Counted from the stretch's first letter, positions 16,173 to 25,643 are shown. The stretch is DNA of 64,000 bases from Halomonas eurihalina (GCF_008274785.1 NZ_VTPU01000007.1:62001-126000); one strand, 5' to 3'. Numbers and translations: made by a program. Notes: generated by a model not told the origin, from the letters alone.

Positions 16173-17285
16173 TCACTCGAAGCTGAAGCGCGGTGTCGGT
16201 GCGCCGGGCAACAGTTCGGCGCAACGACGAACTTTCTCGATCAGCTCGGCATGGGTCGGCGCCAGCAGGTTGACGTGGGCCAGCTTGCGGCCGGGGCGTT
16301 CGCTCTTGTCGTAGCGGTGCAGGTGAGCATCTTCAATCTCGAGCAAGCGCGCCGCTTCACCTTCCTGGCCGATGACATTGACCATGCATGACGGCATCCG
16401 GGCGGCAGTATCGCCGAGCGGCAGACCCTGAATGGCACGCAGATGGTTTTCGAACTGGCTGGTCACCGCGCCGTCCATGGTCCAGTGGCCGGAGTTGTGC
16501 ACCCTGGGCGCCATTTCGTTGGCCAGCAGCCCGCCGTCGGGCGTCTGGAAGAGTTCCAGGGTCAGCACGCCGACGTAATCGAGCTCGTCGAGCAGCGCCC
16601 GAATATAGCCGTCGGCGGTGTCCTGAATGGCAGCATCGAGATCCGGCATGGGCGCCAGCGAGTAGCGCAGGATGCCGTCCACGTGGAGGTTCTCGGCCAT
16701 CGGGTAGAAGACCACCTGACCGTCGCGCCCCCGTACGGCGATAATCGACACCTCGCGCACGAAATCGACGAAGGCCTCGACGATCAGCCGGGGATGATTG
16801 ATCGACCGCCAGGCCTCGGCAGCCTCGGACGGCGTCTTGATCACCGCCTGGCCCTTGCCGTCGTAGCCCTCGGTCACCGACTTGGCGACCACCGGCGTTC
16901 CCAACTCGCGTACCGCGTCTTCCAGCGCCTCGGCGCTGTCCACCAGGCGGTAGGCCGGCGTGGGGATCCCCAGGCGGTCGAACAGCGCCTTCTCCTCGGC
17001 ACGATTCTGGCAGATCCGAATCGCCTCGCTGGAGGGATGAACGGGCTTGTGTTCCTCGATGGCCTGGACCAGCGGCACCGGCAGGTGCTCGAACTCGTAG
17101 GTGACCAGGTCGACCTTGGCCAGGAAGTCGGCCAGATGCTTCTGGTCGGTATCCACCATGACATCGCCGATGCCGGCGCTGGGATGGCCGGTGGTATCGA
17201 GGAAGGTGAAGCGATTGGCCAGCGGGTAGCCCGCCAGGGCCAGCATCCGGCCCAGTTGGCCGGCTCCCAGTACACCGATATTCAT
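16173..17285 (-). CDS. purK: N5-carboxyaminoimidazole ribonucleotide synthase
   Basis: A 370-residue ATP-grasp enzyme that converts AIR, ATP and bicarbonate to N5-CAIR in purine synthesis. The N-terminus IGVLGAGQLGRMLALAG is the PurK dinucleotide-like motif; the middle has the ATP-grasp residues (AKSVTEGYDGKGQAV), and LLANEMAPRVHNSGHWT carries the active-site NEMAPRxHNSGH signature. The ATG at 17285 starts exactly at the conserved N-terminus. It follows purE by 22 bases in one operon, the standard purEK order. Confidence 0.97.
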   Translation of the reverse strand: MNIGVLGAGQLGRMLALAGYPLANRFTFLDTTGHPSAGIGDVMVDTDQKHLADFLAKVDLVTYEFEHLPVPLVQAIEEHKPVHPSSEAIRICQNRAEEKALFDRLGIPTPAYRLVDSAEALEDAVRELGTPVVAKSVTEGYDGKGQAVIKTPSEAAEAWRSINHPRLIVEAFVDFVREVSIIAVRGRDGQVVFYPMAENLHVDGILRYSLAPMPDLDAAIQDTADGYIRALLDELDYVGVLTLELFQTPDGGLLANEMAPRVHNSGHWTMDGAVTSQFENHLRAIQGLPLGDTAARMPSCMVNVIGQEGEAARLLEIEDAHLHRYDKSERPGRKLAHVNLLAPTHAELIEKVRRCAELLPGAPTPRFSFE

Positions 17286-17307
17286 TGCTTGGCTTACCTC
17301 GCTGCGA

Positions 17308-17817
17308 TCACTGTGAATCGGGACGCGGATCGGGATTGTCCAGTACCTTGCGGGTCTGCTCGGCGCGGAAGGTCTCCACCGCCTCGCGTACCGCCGCATC
17401 CTGCAGGCCAACGATCTGCGCGGCCAGCAGCCCCGCATTGGTGGCACCGGCTTTGCCGATCGCCAGAGTGCCCACGGACACCCCACCGGGCATCTGCACG
17501 ATCGACAACAGCGAATCCAGCCCCTTCAGCGACTTGGACTCGACCGGCACACCCAGTACCGGCAGCGCCGTCTGAGAGGCCACCATGCCCGGCAGGTGGG
17601 CCGCGCCTCCGGCGCCGGCGATGATCACCTGAAGGCCTCGCTCGGCGGCGGACTTGGCGTAATCAAACAGCAAATCGGGGGTACGATGGGCCGAAACCAC
17701 CCGGGTCTCGCAAGCCACGCCCAGGCGCTCGAGCATGTCGACGGCATACTCCATGACAGGCCAATCGGACTTCGATCCCATGATCACACCGACGCGCGGC
17801 GACTCGTTTGCTGGCAT
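17308..17817 (-). CDS. purE: N5-carboxyaminoimidazole ribonucleotide mutase
   Basis: A 169-residue class I PurE that rearranges N5-CAIR to CAIR. Motifs visible are [12 protein letters not shown] near the N-terminus, VVSAHRTPD with the active-site His, and [14 protein letters not shown]. The ATG at 17817 has a GAGGAG site six bases away and gives the normal family length; an ATG eight codons upstream is possible. It is the first gene of purEK. The divergent gap to the lipoprotein (17818-18120) holds the promoters and an inverted repeat CTTGAT/ATCAAG (18026-18044), but no clear purine-repressor box. Confidence 0.97.
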   Translation of the reverse strand: MPANESPRVGVIMGSKSDWPVMEYAVDMLERLGVACETRVVSAHRTPDLLFDYAKSAAERGLQVIIAGAGGAAHLPGMVASQTALPVLGVPVESKSLKGLDSLLSIVQMPGGVSVGTLAIGKAGATNAGLLAAQIVGLQDAAVREAVETFRAEQTRKVLDNPDPRPDSQ

Positions 17818-18120
17818 CCAGGACTCCTCGCAACAGGACATGGCAAAAAGCAGCATGCCCAAAAGACAATGACACCGCCGAATGGCAAGGCCATCAGGCG
17901 TGTGGAAAATTGGAAGTGGGCAATTCTAGCAGAGCCGCGCCGCGCCTACCTCTCCCCGTTTCGTCGGCCGCCAGCGCGGCAGATCGTCGCGACCACGCGA
18001 CAACGAATTTCACGCATCTTGCGAACTTGATTGGTAATATCAAGTCACACAGTCGGCGCCAGCAACCCAGCTTCTTATCACCTTTCTGCTTATCACCTTT
18101 TCCCGTTACGGAGCATGCCC

Positions 18121-18780
18121 ATGAAACGTCCCCTGCTATTGATCGCCGCCCTGACAGGGACCCTGATCCTGGCCGGTTGCGACGACGCCAAGGAGGCCGA
18201 GCAGGACAATGCCGAGAGCACCCAGGCCGAACAGACCGCTGCCCCGACTCAAGATGACCAGAACGAGGCAGCCGTCACCCGCAGCCTCGAGGGCGTGCTG
18301 GAGTTCTCCGCCACCGACGTACCGCTGCCCGACGGGGCCGACGTCACGGTCAGCCTGCGCGATATATCCCGGGCCGATGCCCCGGCGACCACCATCGCCG
18401 AGACCAGCGTGACGCCCGGCAACGAAGACCCGGTGGAGTTCCAACTCGACTACAACGCCGCCGACGTGAATCCCGAGCACACCCATGGCCTGCGCGCAGC
18501 ACTGCATGGTGCCGAAGGCGAGCTGCTCTGGACCACGACCTCCCGTCATACCGTCGAGGTCGGCCCTGACGCCAAGCAAGGCCCGATCACCCTGGTGCTC
18601 GAGCCGGTGAACACCACCCCGGATGGCGAAAGCCTGCAAAAGGCCCAGGAAGACATGTTGCAGGAAGAAGCGGAAAACGCCGATGCCCAGGGCGACACCG
18701 CCGATTCACTGGACGAAGTCAACGAACAGGCCGCCGACATGCAGGAACCGGCACCGGCAGGCGAAACCAGCACGCAATAA
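18121..18780 (+). CDS. YbaY/YscW-family lipoprotein
   Basis: A 219-residue predicted lipoprotein. The signal peptide ends in LILAGC with the lipidated Cys at residue 20. Residues 21-50 are an acidic, Ala/Gln-rich linker. The central part, about 55-155, resembles the YscW/YbaY domain (ASATDVPLPDGADVTVSLRD-type start, then a HTHGLRA segment). The C-terminal 60 residues are again acidic and repetitive. The role of YbaY is unknown; YscW members assist secretin assembly in type III secretion, for which nothing is present here. The ATG at 18121 has GGAG seven bases upstream. Confidence 0.72.
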   Translation: MKRPLLLIAALTGTLILAGCDDAKEAEQDNAESTQAEQTAAPTQDDQNEAAVTRSLEGVLEFSATDVPLPDGADVTVSLRDISRADAPATTIAETSVTPGNEDPVEFQLDYNAADVNPEHTHGLRAALHGAEGELLWTTTSRHTVEVGPDAKQGPITLVLEPVNTTPDGESLQKAQEDMLQEEAENADAQGDTADSLDEVNEQAADMQEPAPAGETSTQ

Positions 18781-18799
18781 CCCTGCAGGCTTCATCGAA

Positions 18800-18831
18800 G
18801 GGCCCCGTTCGAGTCGCCTCGAGCGGGGCCC
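18800..18831 (+). terminator. Rho-independent terminator after the lipoprotein gene
   Basis: A 14-bp stem with one mismatch (18800-18813 with 18818-18831) and a 4-base loop is followed by CTTTCGTT on the plus strand, 20 bases after the lipoprotein stop codon. Confidence 0.85.
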
Positions 18832-18862
18832 TTTCGTTACGCACCACGCCACGAACCGCTAG

Positions 18863-18917
18863 GTCTTGCATGAAAAGTCGACGAGCGAAGGTGATGCAGG
18901 CACTTTTCATACAGACC
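18863..18917. repeat. MITE-like element, family A, internally deleted copy
   Basis: A 55-bp element with near-perfect inverted ends (GTCTTGCATGAAAAGT and ACTTTTCATACAGACC) is bordered on both sides by CTAG (18859-18862 and 18918-18921), as expected for a 4-bp target duplication. It matches the two ends of the longer copies near 30.2 and 57.2 kb but lacks their interior. The right CTAG contains the TAG stop codon of the adjacent TRAP gene. Confidence 0.8.
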
Positions 18918-20924
18918 CTAGCCCGTGGCTAGCGCCTGGCGCCGGCTGGCCAGCCAGTTGCCACCGAGCGCCACGACCATCACCGCCACCCCGATGACCT
19001 CGGCCACCAGACTCGGGTAGAAAACGGCGACGATCGCCGGCAGCAGCACCAGACGCACCGGTACCGACATGCGGGTGAACAGATACCCCTCCAGGGCCGC
19101 GGCAAAAGCCCCCAGGGCCAGGAAGCCGGCCAGCGCCGTCCACACCAGCAACGGCCACGGGCCGCCCATGATGATCTCCGGGTTGTAGACCATGAACAGC
19201 GGGATCAGGTAGAGCCCCTTGGCGAACTTCCAGGCCTGGAAGCCCGTCTCCATCGGCTTGCTGCCCGCTATCGCCGCGCCGGCGAAGCCCGCCAGGGCAA
19301 TGGGCGGCGTGACGTTGGAATCCTGGGAGTACCAGAACACCACCAGGTGGGCGATCAGCAGCGGAACCCCGAACTCGCTGGTCAGCGCCGGCCCCACCAA
19401 CACGATCAGCACGATGTAGCTGGCGGTCACCGGCAGCCCCATGCCCAGCACCAGGCTGGCCAGCAGCACCATCACCAGCGCCAGCAGCAGGTGACCGTTG
19501 GAGAAGGCCATCATCATCGCCGAGAACTTCAAGCCCAGACCGGTGAGCCCCACAACGCCAACGATGATCCCGGCCACGGCACAGGCCATGGACACCGCCA
19601 CGGCATTGCGGGCACCGAGCTCGAGCCCTTCGAGCAGCTTGAGCCCCCCGTTACGCACGGCAAGCTTCAGGGCGCTCGCCGTGACCGGCTGCCCTTGCTT
19701 GGGCGCCACGAAGACCATCCAGATGACAAAGCGCAGGACCACCACCGCCAGCATGGTCAGAATGGCGTAATAACCGACCCGCATCGGCGACAGGTTCTGC
19801 ACCAGCAGCCACACCAGCACCGCCAGCGGCAGCAGGAAGTGCCACCCGGCCCCCATCACGTCGCGCATCTGCGGGAGCTCGTCCTTGCTCATGCCCTTCA
19901 TGCCCTGTTTCAAGGCAATGATATGCACGAACAGATAGACGGTGGAGAAGTACATGACCGCCGGCAGGATGCTGACCTTGACCACCTCCAGATACGGCAT
20001 GCGCGTGTATTCGGCGATCAGGAAAGCCCCGGCCCCCATCAGCGGCGGCATGATCTGCCCACCGGTGGACGCCGCCGCCTCGATGCCACCGGCCTGGTGC
20101 GGCCGATAGCCCAGGCGCTTCATCAGCGGAATGGTGAAGGCGCCGGTGGTCACCACGTTGGCGATGGCACTGCCCGAGATCGAGCCCATGCCAGCCGAGG
20201 CGAGGACCGCCGCCTTGGCCGGGCCGCCGCGCTGCCGACCAGTGGCCGCATAGGCCAGGTCAATGAAGAACTTGCCGGCGCCGGTGATCTCGAGAAAGGC
20301 GCCGAACAACACGAAGATGAAGATGTAGGTGGCCGCCACCCCCATGGGCAGGCCGAAGATGCCTTCCTGCCCCAGATAGAGCTGCCCGACCAGGCGATCC
20401 AGACTGTAACCGCGGTGTTCGAGGATGCCGGGCAGCCACTCGCCGAGCCAGGGCAGCTCGCCACGCGACCCGGCGAAGGCATAGAGAATGGCGAGTACGC
20501 CGATCACCGTCATGCCGAGCCCCACCGCGCGACGGCTCGCCTCGAGCACGGTGATGGTGGCGATGCAGCCGATCACGATGTCGGTCTGGCTCCAGAACCC
20601 GGCGCGATTGATGATCTCGTCAAGATACAGCACCAGGTAGCCCCCGGTGATCACCGCCCCGGCGAAGAACACCAGGTCGATCAGCCCGCCGACCACGCCT
20701 CTGGGCCGGGCGGGGCCGAACACAGGGAACATCAAAAAGGCCAGCATCATGATCAGCGCCAGGTGAATGCTGCGCTGATAGAAGAGCCCCAGGGGCTCGA
20801 TACCGGCGGAGTAGAGCTGGAACAGCGACAGTACCACGGCCACCAGGCTGATCAGCCAGAGCACGGGCCGGGAGTGCTTGGCCTGGCTGCCGGGAATGAT
20901 GGGGGAATTACCCGAATCGCTCAT
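18918..20924 (-). CDS. TRAP transporter fused permease (TAXI type, 4TM/12TM)
   Basis: A 668-residue membrane protein in which the small and large TRAP permease subunits are fused, typical of TAXI-TRAP systems. The N-terminal 200 residues hold the DctQ-like helices; the remainder is the DctM-like domain with MGSISGSAIANVVTTG, GGIEAAASTGGQIMPPLMG and NVTPPIALAGFAGAAIAGS. The transport partner is the TAXI binding protein encoded upstream. The stop codon TAG lies in the border of a MITE-like repeat. The last gene of a three-gene operon with the TAXI receptor and a DUF1850 protein; the 58-base gap before it has no notable signal. Confidence 0.94.
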   Translation of the reverse strand: MSDSGNSPIIPGSQAKHSRPVLWLISLVAVVLSLFQLYSAGIEPLGLFYQRSIHLALIMMLAFLMFPVFGPARPRGVVGGLIDLVFFAGAVITGGYLVLYLDEIINRAGFWSQTDIVIGCIATITVLEASRRAVGLGMTVIGVLAILYAFAGSRGELPWLGEWLPGILEHRGYSLDRLVGQLYLGQEGIFGLPMGVAATYIFIFVLFGAFLEITGAGKFFIDLAYAATGRQRGGPAKAAVLASAGMGSISGSAIANVVTTGAFTIPLMKRLGYRPHQAGGIEAAASTGGQIMPPLMGAGAFLIAEYTRMPYLEVVKVSILPAVMYFSTVYLFVHIIALKQGMKGMSKDELPQMRDVMGAGWHFLLPLAVLVWLLVQNLSPMRVGYYAILTMLAVVVLRFVIWMVFVAPKQGQPVTASALKLAVRNGGLKLLEGLELGARNAVAVSMACAVAGIIVGVVGLTGLGLKFSAMMMAFSNGHLLLALVMVLLASLVLGMGLPVTASYIVLIVLVGPALTSEFGVPLLIAHLVVFWYSQDSNVTPPIALAGFAGAAIAGSKPMETGFQAWKFAKGLYLIPLFMVYNPEIIMGGPWPLLVWTALAGFLALGAFAAALEGYLFTRMSVPVRLVLLPAIVAVFYPSLVAEVIGVAVMVVALGGNWLASRRQALATG

Positions 20925-20982
20925 GAAGAGTCTCTCGCTACGGGATGAGACGTCGCCCGATTCTTCGGCCGAGGCGACGATG

Positions 20983-21576
20983 TCAGTGTTTGGAATAAAG
21001 GCCGATGGTCACGCCTTCGTTGGCGGCCAGTTCGCTGAGGCTGATCACGACAGGGCCATCGGTGGCGGGCGTATCGCCAACGATGTCGCAGCCCTGTTCT
21101 CGCGAGTGCTCGAGGAGGGTCCGAAGGCTCGGGTCACCATGGCGCACCAGCCGATGATCGACGCGCATGGCACCGACGCGCAGGCGGTAGCGATCCCCGG
21201 GAACCGGCTCGTCGATATCCTCGATCCAGTAGCCGCCCTGGCCATCGGAGACCTGGCGCCCGCGCCCGAGAACGTGATCGAGCCCGGCGGCGAAATCCGG
21301 CAGATGGCTGCGCTCCAGCACCATATGCCCACCGACATTGCGGTAGCAATCGTGCACGGCGAAACCTTCCACCGAGTGATTCCAGGCCAGGCACCAACCG
21401 GCGCCTTCCGGCACCGGCAGGCTCACCAGCGGCTGCCCCTCGGCGTCGCTCACCCTCAGTTCATGCTCCGGGCAAGCGGCCTGCGCCGGCAGCGACACCA
21501 GCGCCCATGCCAGCCACAGCAGCAGGGCGGACCCTCGAGCCCGCCCCGCTATCAGTTGGATTCGTCGCCCCCTCAC
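20983..21576 (-). CDS. DUF1850 domain protein of TAXI-TRAP operon
   Basis: A 197-residue protein with an N-terminal hydrophobic segment, probably a signal peptide or membrane anchor (LLLWLAWALVSLPAQA, about 18-33), so it acts in the envelope. DUF1850 proteins are repeatedly encoded between the TAXI receptor and fused permease of TRAP systems; their function is unknown. The match rests on the segment WNHSVEGFAVHDCYRN and on location. It starts at a GTG overlapping the TGA of the TAXI gene by four bases (GTGA), so translation is coupled. Confidence 0.78.
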   Translation of the reverse strand: MRGRRIQLIAGRARGSALLLWLAWALVSLPAQAACPEHELRVSDAEGQPLVSLPVPEGAGWCLAWNHSVEGFAVHDCYRNVGGHMVLERSHLPDFAAGLDHVLGRGRQVSDGQGGYWIEDIDEPVPGDRYRLRVGAMRVDHRLVRHGDPSLRTLLEHSREQGCDIVGDTPATDGPVVISLSELAANEGVTIGLYSKH

Positions 21577-22535
21577 GGACGTTGACGATCCTCGATCTCG
21601 ACCCCTTGTTCCTCGTAGTAGCGCAGCGCGCCCGGATGGAAGGCAATGGGCGTGGAGTCGACACTGAACTTCACGGTGGTGTCATTGGCCGCCGGATGGA
21701 TGGCGATCAACTGATCGGTGTGCTCGAACAGTGTCTTGGTAATCTGATAGGCCACTTCCTCGTCCATCTCGGCGTTGGTGGCCAGGATGTTGGGAATGCC
21801 GATGGTCTGTACCGGCTCCTCCATGCCCTCGTAGAGCCCGGCACGCAGCTCATAGGGTGCGAATACCGGTACTTCCTCGCGAGCATTGGCGACTTCCTCG
21901 TCACTCAGGCCGATCAGTCGAATGTCGCGGGTGGTGGCCAGGTTCAGGATCGAACTGGTGGGCGGCCCCACGCTCCAGAAGCCGGCATCGATGTCGCCGT
22001 CGCGGATAGCATCGGCGGTCTCGTTGAAGTTGAGGCGGCGCGCCTCGAAATCGTCGTAGCTGATGCCATTGGTTTCCAGCACGGCCCGGGCATTGAGTTC
22101 GGTGCCGCTCCCCGGCGCCCCCACCGAAACAATCTTGCCCTCGAGATCCTGCAGGGACTCGATCCCGGAATCCGCCATGGTCACGATCTGCACAGCGTTG
22201 GGATAAACGGAGGCCAGGGCCCGGATGTTCTCGAGCTGGCGGCCCTCGAAGTCGCCGGTGCCGTTATAGGCCTGATAGACCGTATCGGCCAGCGCCAGCG
22301 CCATGTCGGAGTCGCCACGCCAGACCAGCCCCATGTTCTCCACCGAGGCACCGGTCACCTCGGCCACGGCGTCATAGCCGTCGATGTGTTCCTTGATCAG
22401 CTCGGCCAGGCCACCGCCGTAAGGATAATAGGTGCCGCCGGTACCGCCGGTGGCGATGGAAAGCTGCTGCTGGGCCACTGCGGCGGGCGCAGCCACCAGT
22501 AGCGAAGCCGCCAGAGCATACTTGAGAGCGCGCAT
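21573..22535 (-). CDS. TAXI family TRAP transporter solute-binding protein
   Basis: A 320-residue periplasmic receptor. A signal peptide covers about residues 1-22 (ending PAAVAQ). The mature start LSIATGGTGGTYYPYGGG is the TAXI hallmark, followed by VTGASVENMGLVWRGDSDMAL. The ATG at 22535 has a clear GGAGG site; an in-frame ATG ten codons earlier lacks one. It is first in the operon with DUF1850 and the fused permease. TAXI ligands include glutamate and other acids; here the substrate is unknown. Confidence 0.94.
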   Translation of the reverse strand: MRALKYALAASLLVAAPAAVAQQQLSIATGGTGGTYYPYGGGLAELIKEHIDGYDAVAEVTGASVENMGLVWRGDSDMALALADTVYQAYNGTGDFEGRQLENIRALASVYPNAVQIVTMADSGIESLQDLEGKIVSVGAPGSGTELNARAVLETNGISYDDFEARRLNFNETADAIRDGDIDAGFWSVGPPTSSILNLATTRDIRLIGLSDEEVANAREEVPVFAPYELRAGLYEGMEEPVQTIGIPNILATNAEMDEEVAYQITKTLFEHTDQLIAIHPAANDTTVKFSVDSTPIAFHPGALRYYEEQGVEIEDRQRP

Positions 22536-22687
22536 GAATAACCTCCGTTGCCATTCAACTGTCATTATCGTTAGTGACGACGGCTTCGGCCGCCTCGAAA
22601 GACCCTAGCAGCCCCCTGCGGGAGGGGCCAGCCATCATTTCCACGCTTGCGGGGCTGGCAGGCAAGTCTCCCAAGGTCGTATGCCGT

Positions 22688-23884
22688 TCAGTCCGCCACC
22701 TGCTTCTTGAGTTTCTCGACGATATGGGCGCCGATGGGCAACGCCGATGTGGCCGCCGGCGACGGCGCATTGCCCACGTTGAGCGTGCGCGGCGTGCTGA
22801 CGAACAGGAAGTCGTCGACCAGCTTGCCGTCCCGGGACACCGCCTGGGCCCTCACGCCAGCCGGATAAGGCTCGAGGTCGTCCAGGGCCAGGCTCGGGCA
22901 ATACTTGCGCACGAGCTCCAGGTAGCCCCGCTTGTGCAGGGAGTTCTTCAGTTCGGCGAGTCCCGGCCGCAAGTTGCTGCCCAGCACCTTGAGGAGACCG
23001 GGGTTGGCAGCCATCCCAGCGAGGTCGCGCAGCGAGACATCCCGCCGGCGATACCCCTCGCGCTTGAAGGCCAGGACGGCGTTGGGCCCCACGGTGACCG
23101 AGCCGTCGATCATGCGGGTCAGGTGCACGCCGAGAAACGGCATGGAAGGGTCGGGAATCGGATAGATCAGATGGTTGACGATGTCGTTGTGGCGTTCGGG
23201 CAGCACATAGTATTCCCCGCGAAAGGGACAGATAGTGAACCCCGGGTTCTGTCCCAGCATGCGGATCACGCGGTCGGCCATCAGCCCGGAGCAGGTCACC
23301 AGATAGCGCCCGGTGCACTCGCCCTGCGAGGTCGTCACCACCACCTCCCGGCGACGCTCTTCCAGGCCGGAGACTTCAGCGCCATAGCGAATCTCGCCGC
23401 CCAGCCGCTCGAACTCGGCGGCCATGGCACGCGTCACCGCGGCATAGTCGGCGATGCCGCTGGACGGCACGAAGATCCCGCCGATGCCGGTGATATTGGG
23501 CTCGCGCTCGCGCAACGCCTCGCCGCTCAGCCACTCGCGCTCCAGCCCATTGGCGGCAGTGCGCTCCCAGAGCGCTTCCATGCGCTGCTGTTCCAGCTCG
23601 CTGGTGGCCACCAGCAGCTTGCCGCAGATCTCGTACGCGACGCCGTGAGCCTCGCAGAACTCGCGCGTGGCACGATTGCCCGCCAGGCAGAAGCGCGCCT
23701 TGAGACTGCCCGGCGTATAATAGACACCGGCATGGATCACGCCGCTGTTGTGCCCGGACTGGTGGCACGCCGGCGCCTGCTCCTTCTCCACGAGCAGCAT
23801 GCGCCGGTCCGGATAGGCCTGCTTGAGCTGCATGGCGGTCGACATGCCGAGGATGCCCCCGCCGATGATGATGAAATCGTGCAT
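22688..23884 (-). CDS. lhgO: L-2-hydroxyglutarate oxidase/dehydrogenase (LhgO family)
   Basis: A 398-residue FAD-dependent DAO-superfamily enzyme that oxidises L-2-hydroxyglutarate to 2-oxoglutarate. The N-terminal FIIIGGGILG is the FAD-binding dinucleotide fold; SGHNSGVIHAGVYYTPGSLKA and FRGEYY are LhgO family segments, and the C-terminal APSPAATSALPIG closes the FAD site. ATG 23884 begins directly at the FAD fold. It is second gene after an APC permease (40-base gap). Neither csiD nor gab genes are nearby, so the usual lysine/glutarate context is missing. Confidence 0.9.
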   Translation of the reverse strand: MHDFIIIGGGILGMSTAMQLKQAYPDRRMLLVEKEQAPACHQSGHNSGVIHAGVYYTPGSLKARFCLAGNRATREFCEAHGVAYEICGKLLVATSELEQQRMEALWERTAANGLEREWLSGEALREREPNITGIGGIFVPSSGIADYAAVTRAMAAEFERLGGEIRYGAEVSGLEERRREVVVTTSQGECTGRYLVTCSGLMADRVIRMLGQNPGFTICPFRGEYYVLPERHNDIVNHLIYPIPDPSMPFLGVHLTRMIDGSVTVGPNAVLAFKREGYRRRDVSLRDLAGMAANPGLLKVLGSNLRPGLAELKNSLHKRGYLELVRKYCPSLALDDLEPYPAGVRAQAVSRDGKLVDDFLFVSTPRTLNVGNAPSPAATSALPIGAHIVEKLKKQVAD

Positions 23885-23924
23885 CGCCTGCCTCATCGTT
23901 GAATGAACGGTTGTCAGGCGGGCA

Positions 23925-25349
23925 TCAGTCCGGCGATGACTCGCCCTCCAGTTCACGCCGCATCATGGTATCGCTGTAGCCTACGCCATAACGACACCGC
24001 GACCACCCATACAAGGCCAGCCCGAGCAGCATCCAGACGGCAAAGATGCCCCACTCCGCCATCGACAGTGCCGATGGGCTGCCGGGCAGGTAGAGCCCGA
24101 TCAGCGCGATGGAGAGCAGCACCGAGAGCGCCCCGACGGTCTTGCCGTGGCGTACGCGGAATGGGCGATGCAATTCGGGCTCACGGCGGCGCAGCACGAC
24201 GAAGGACAGGGCGACGAACAGATAGGCGATGACGATGCCCAGGCCGCCGGCCACCACCAGCCAGACCAGCGCCGGCCGACCGAAGAAGGGCGCGATGGCC
24301 GACAACAGCCCCATGACCAGAATGGCATTGGTCGGCGTGCGATGCTTGGGATGCAGCCTGGCGAGGAAAGCCGGCAGCATGCCGGCGTGCGCCAGGGCGT
24401 AGATGGCACGCGAGCCGCCGATATAGAAGGCATTCCAACTGGTGATGATGCCGGCGATACCCGCCAGAATCATCAGGTTGCCGGCCCAGGGCGCCTGGAA
24501 GACCGCCTGCATGGCATCGGGCACCGCCAGCGAGCTCTCGGCCAGCGCTGAGGGTTCAAGCATCAGGGCGGTGCCGAGGATGATGAGGGCATACCAGAAG
24601 ACCGCCAGGACCACCGAGATCATCAGCACCCGACCAATCTCCCGGAATGGCAGATCGATCTCCTCGGCGGCCTGCGGGATCACATCGAAGCCGACGAACA
24701 TGAACGGCACCATGATGATCACCGCCATGATGCCGCCAATCACACCCTCCTTCACGTTGAACAACGGATCCAGAGTCGTGGTGTTGCCCTCGAACAGGGC
24801 GCCGGTGATGAACATGATACCTACGACCAGGATCAGCAACGTCACGACTTTCTGCACCAGGGCCGCCGTACGTACACCGAGATAGTTGATCCATGTCATC
24901 GCCACCGAGCCGGCTACACCAACCGCCACCCAGGTCGCGTTGACGTCCCAACCGGCGATGGTCCACATCCGCCCCACTGCATAATTCGGGAAGAGATGCT
25001 CCACCACGGTCGGCAAGGCCACGGCCTCGAAGGAAACGACACTGACATAGCCAAGCGTGATCGCCCAGGTACACAGAAAGGAGGCGAAGTGGCCCAGGGC
25101 CCGATAGCTGTAGACATGCTCGCCGCCCACCTGCGGCATGGCCGAAGCCAGTTCGGCATAGGTCAGTCCCACCAGGACGATCACGGCACCGCCCAGCAGG
25201 AAGGCGACGATGGCGCCCAGACTACCGGCCGACTGTATCCAATTGCCGGTCATCACGATCCAGCCCCAGCCAATCATCGCGCCGAACGCCAGGGCCAGCA
25301 CATCCTTGCGCGCCAATACCCGTGTCAGTCGTGTCGTATCGTCATGCAT
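23925..25349 (-). CDS. APC-family amino acid/amine permease
   Basis: A 474-residue polytopic transporter with about twelve helices. The first helix region has the APC motif GAMIGWGWIVMTGNWI, and AELASAMPQVGGEHVYSYRALG is the conserved loop after helix 2. The chosen ATG at 25349 starts just before the first helix; upstream sequence in the same frame reads through an AT-rich promoter and is not coding. It is likely cotranscribed with lhgO, so it might import an amino acid whose breakdown yields 2-hydroxyglutarate, but that is inference. The ribosome site is weak. Confidence 0.87.
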   Translation of the reverse strand: MHDDTTRLTRVLARKDVLALAFGAMIGWGWIVMTGNWIQSAGSLGAIVAFLLGGAVIVLVGLTYAELASAMPQVGGEHVYSYRALGHFASFLCTWAITLGYVSVVSFEAVALPTVVEHLFPNYAVGRMWTIAGWDVNATWVAVGVAGSVAMTWINYLGVRTAALVQKVVTLLILVVGIMFITGALFEGNTTTLDPLFNVKEGVIGGIMAVIIMVPFMFVGFDVIPQAAEEIDLPFREIGRVLMISVVLAVFWYALIILGTALMLEPSALAESSLAVPDAMQAVFQAPWAGNLMILAGIAGIITSWNAFYIGGSRAIYALAHAGMLPAFLARLHPKHRTPTNAILVMGLLSAIAPFFGRPALVWLVVAGGLGIVIAYLFVALSFVVLRRREPELHRPFRVRHGKTVGALSVLLSIALIGLYLPGSPSALSMAEWGIFAVWMLLGLALYGWSRCRYGVGYSDTMMRRELEGESSPD

Positions 25350-25416
25350 AGGTCGGTTATCCACTCGGTTGTCGATCGGTTGTTGTCGAGGATGGTCGTC
25401 ACGGGATCGTGGCATT

Positions 25417-25430
25417 CGATTTATAAATCG
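25417..25430. promoter_or_regulatory. Palindrome in the permease/lhgO promoter region
   Basis: CGATTTATAAATCG is a perfect 14-bp palindrome, 68 bases upstream of the permease start in an AT-rich stretch of otherwise GC-rich DNA. It is a plausible operator for an unknown dimeric regulator. The rest of the divergent gap 25431-25643 shows no gene. Confidence 0.45.
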
Positions 25431-25643
25431 TCGAAAAAAACAAATAACATCGACACCTATTGAATGACAACGCGAGCCTGCACGTCTTCTCCCTCTTTTG
25501 TCGTAGATTTTCCCCTCGGTTTCGCGCTCTCGCCCTCCCCGCCGACTTCCCCTCGGAAACCTGTCGAATCGGGCTTGCGAGACACTGGCGAAAGTGGGAA
25601 AAAGATAGCATCCTGTATCGGTCGCCCATTCCTCTGGAGCATC

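Noticed and set aside
17990-18050. PurR-type operator upstream of purEK
   Set aside because: An inverted CTTGAT/ATCAAG is present, but it does not fit the PurR consensus and lies far from the purE start.
19347-20948. A 533-codon open frame on the plus strand
   Set aside because: It is antisense to the fused TRAP permease, has biased His/Gln/Arg-rich composition typical of reverse frames of GC-rich genes, and matches no family.
22605-22640. Terminator after lhgO
   Set aside because: GCCCC and GGGGC arms are short, leave an 8-base loop, and no T run follows on the minus strand.
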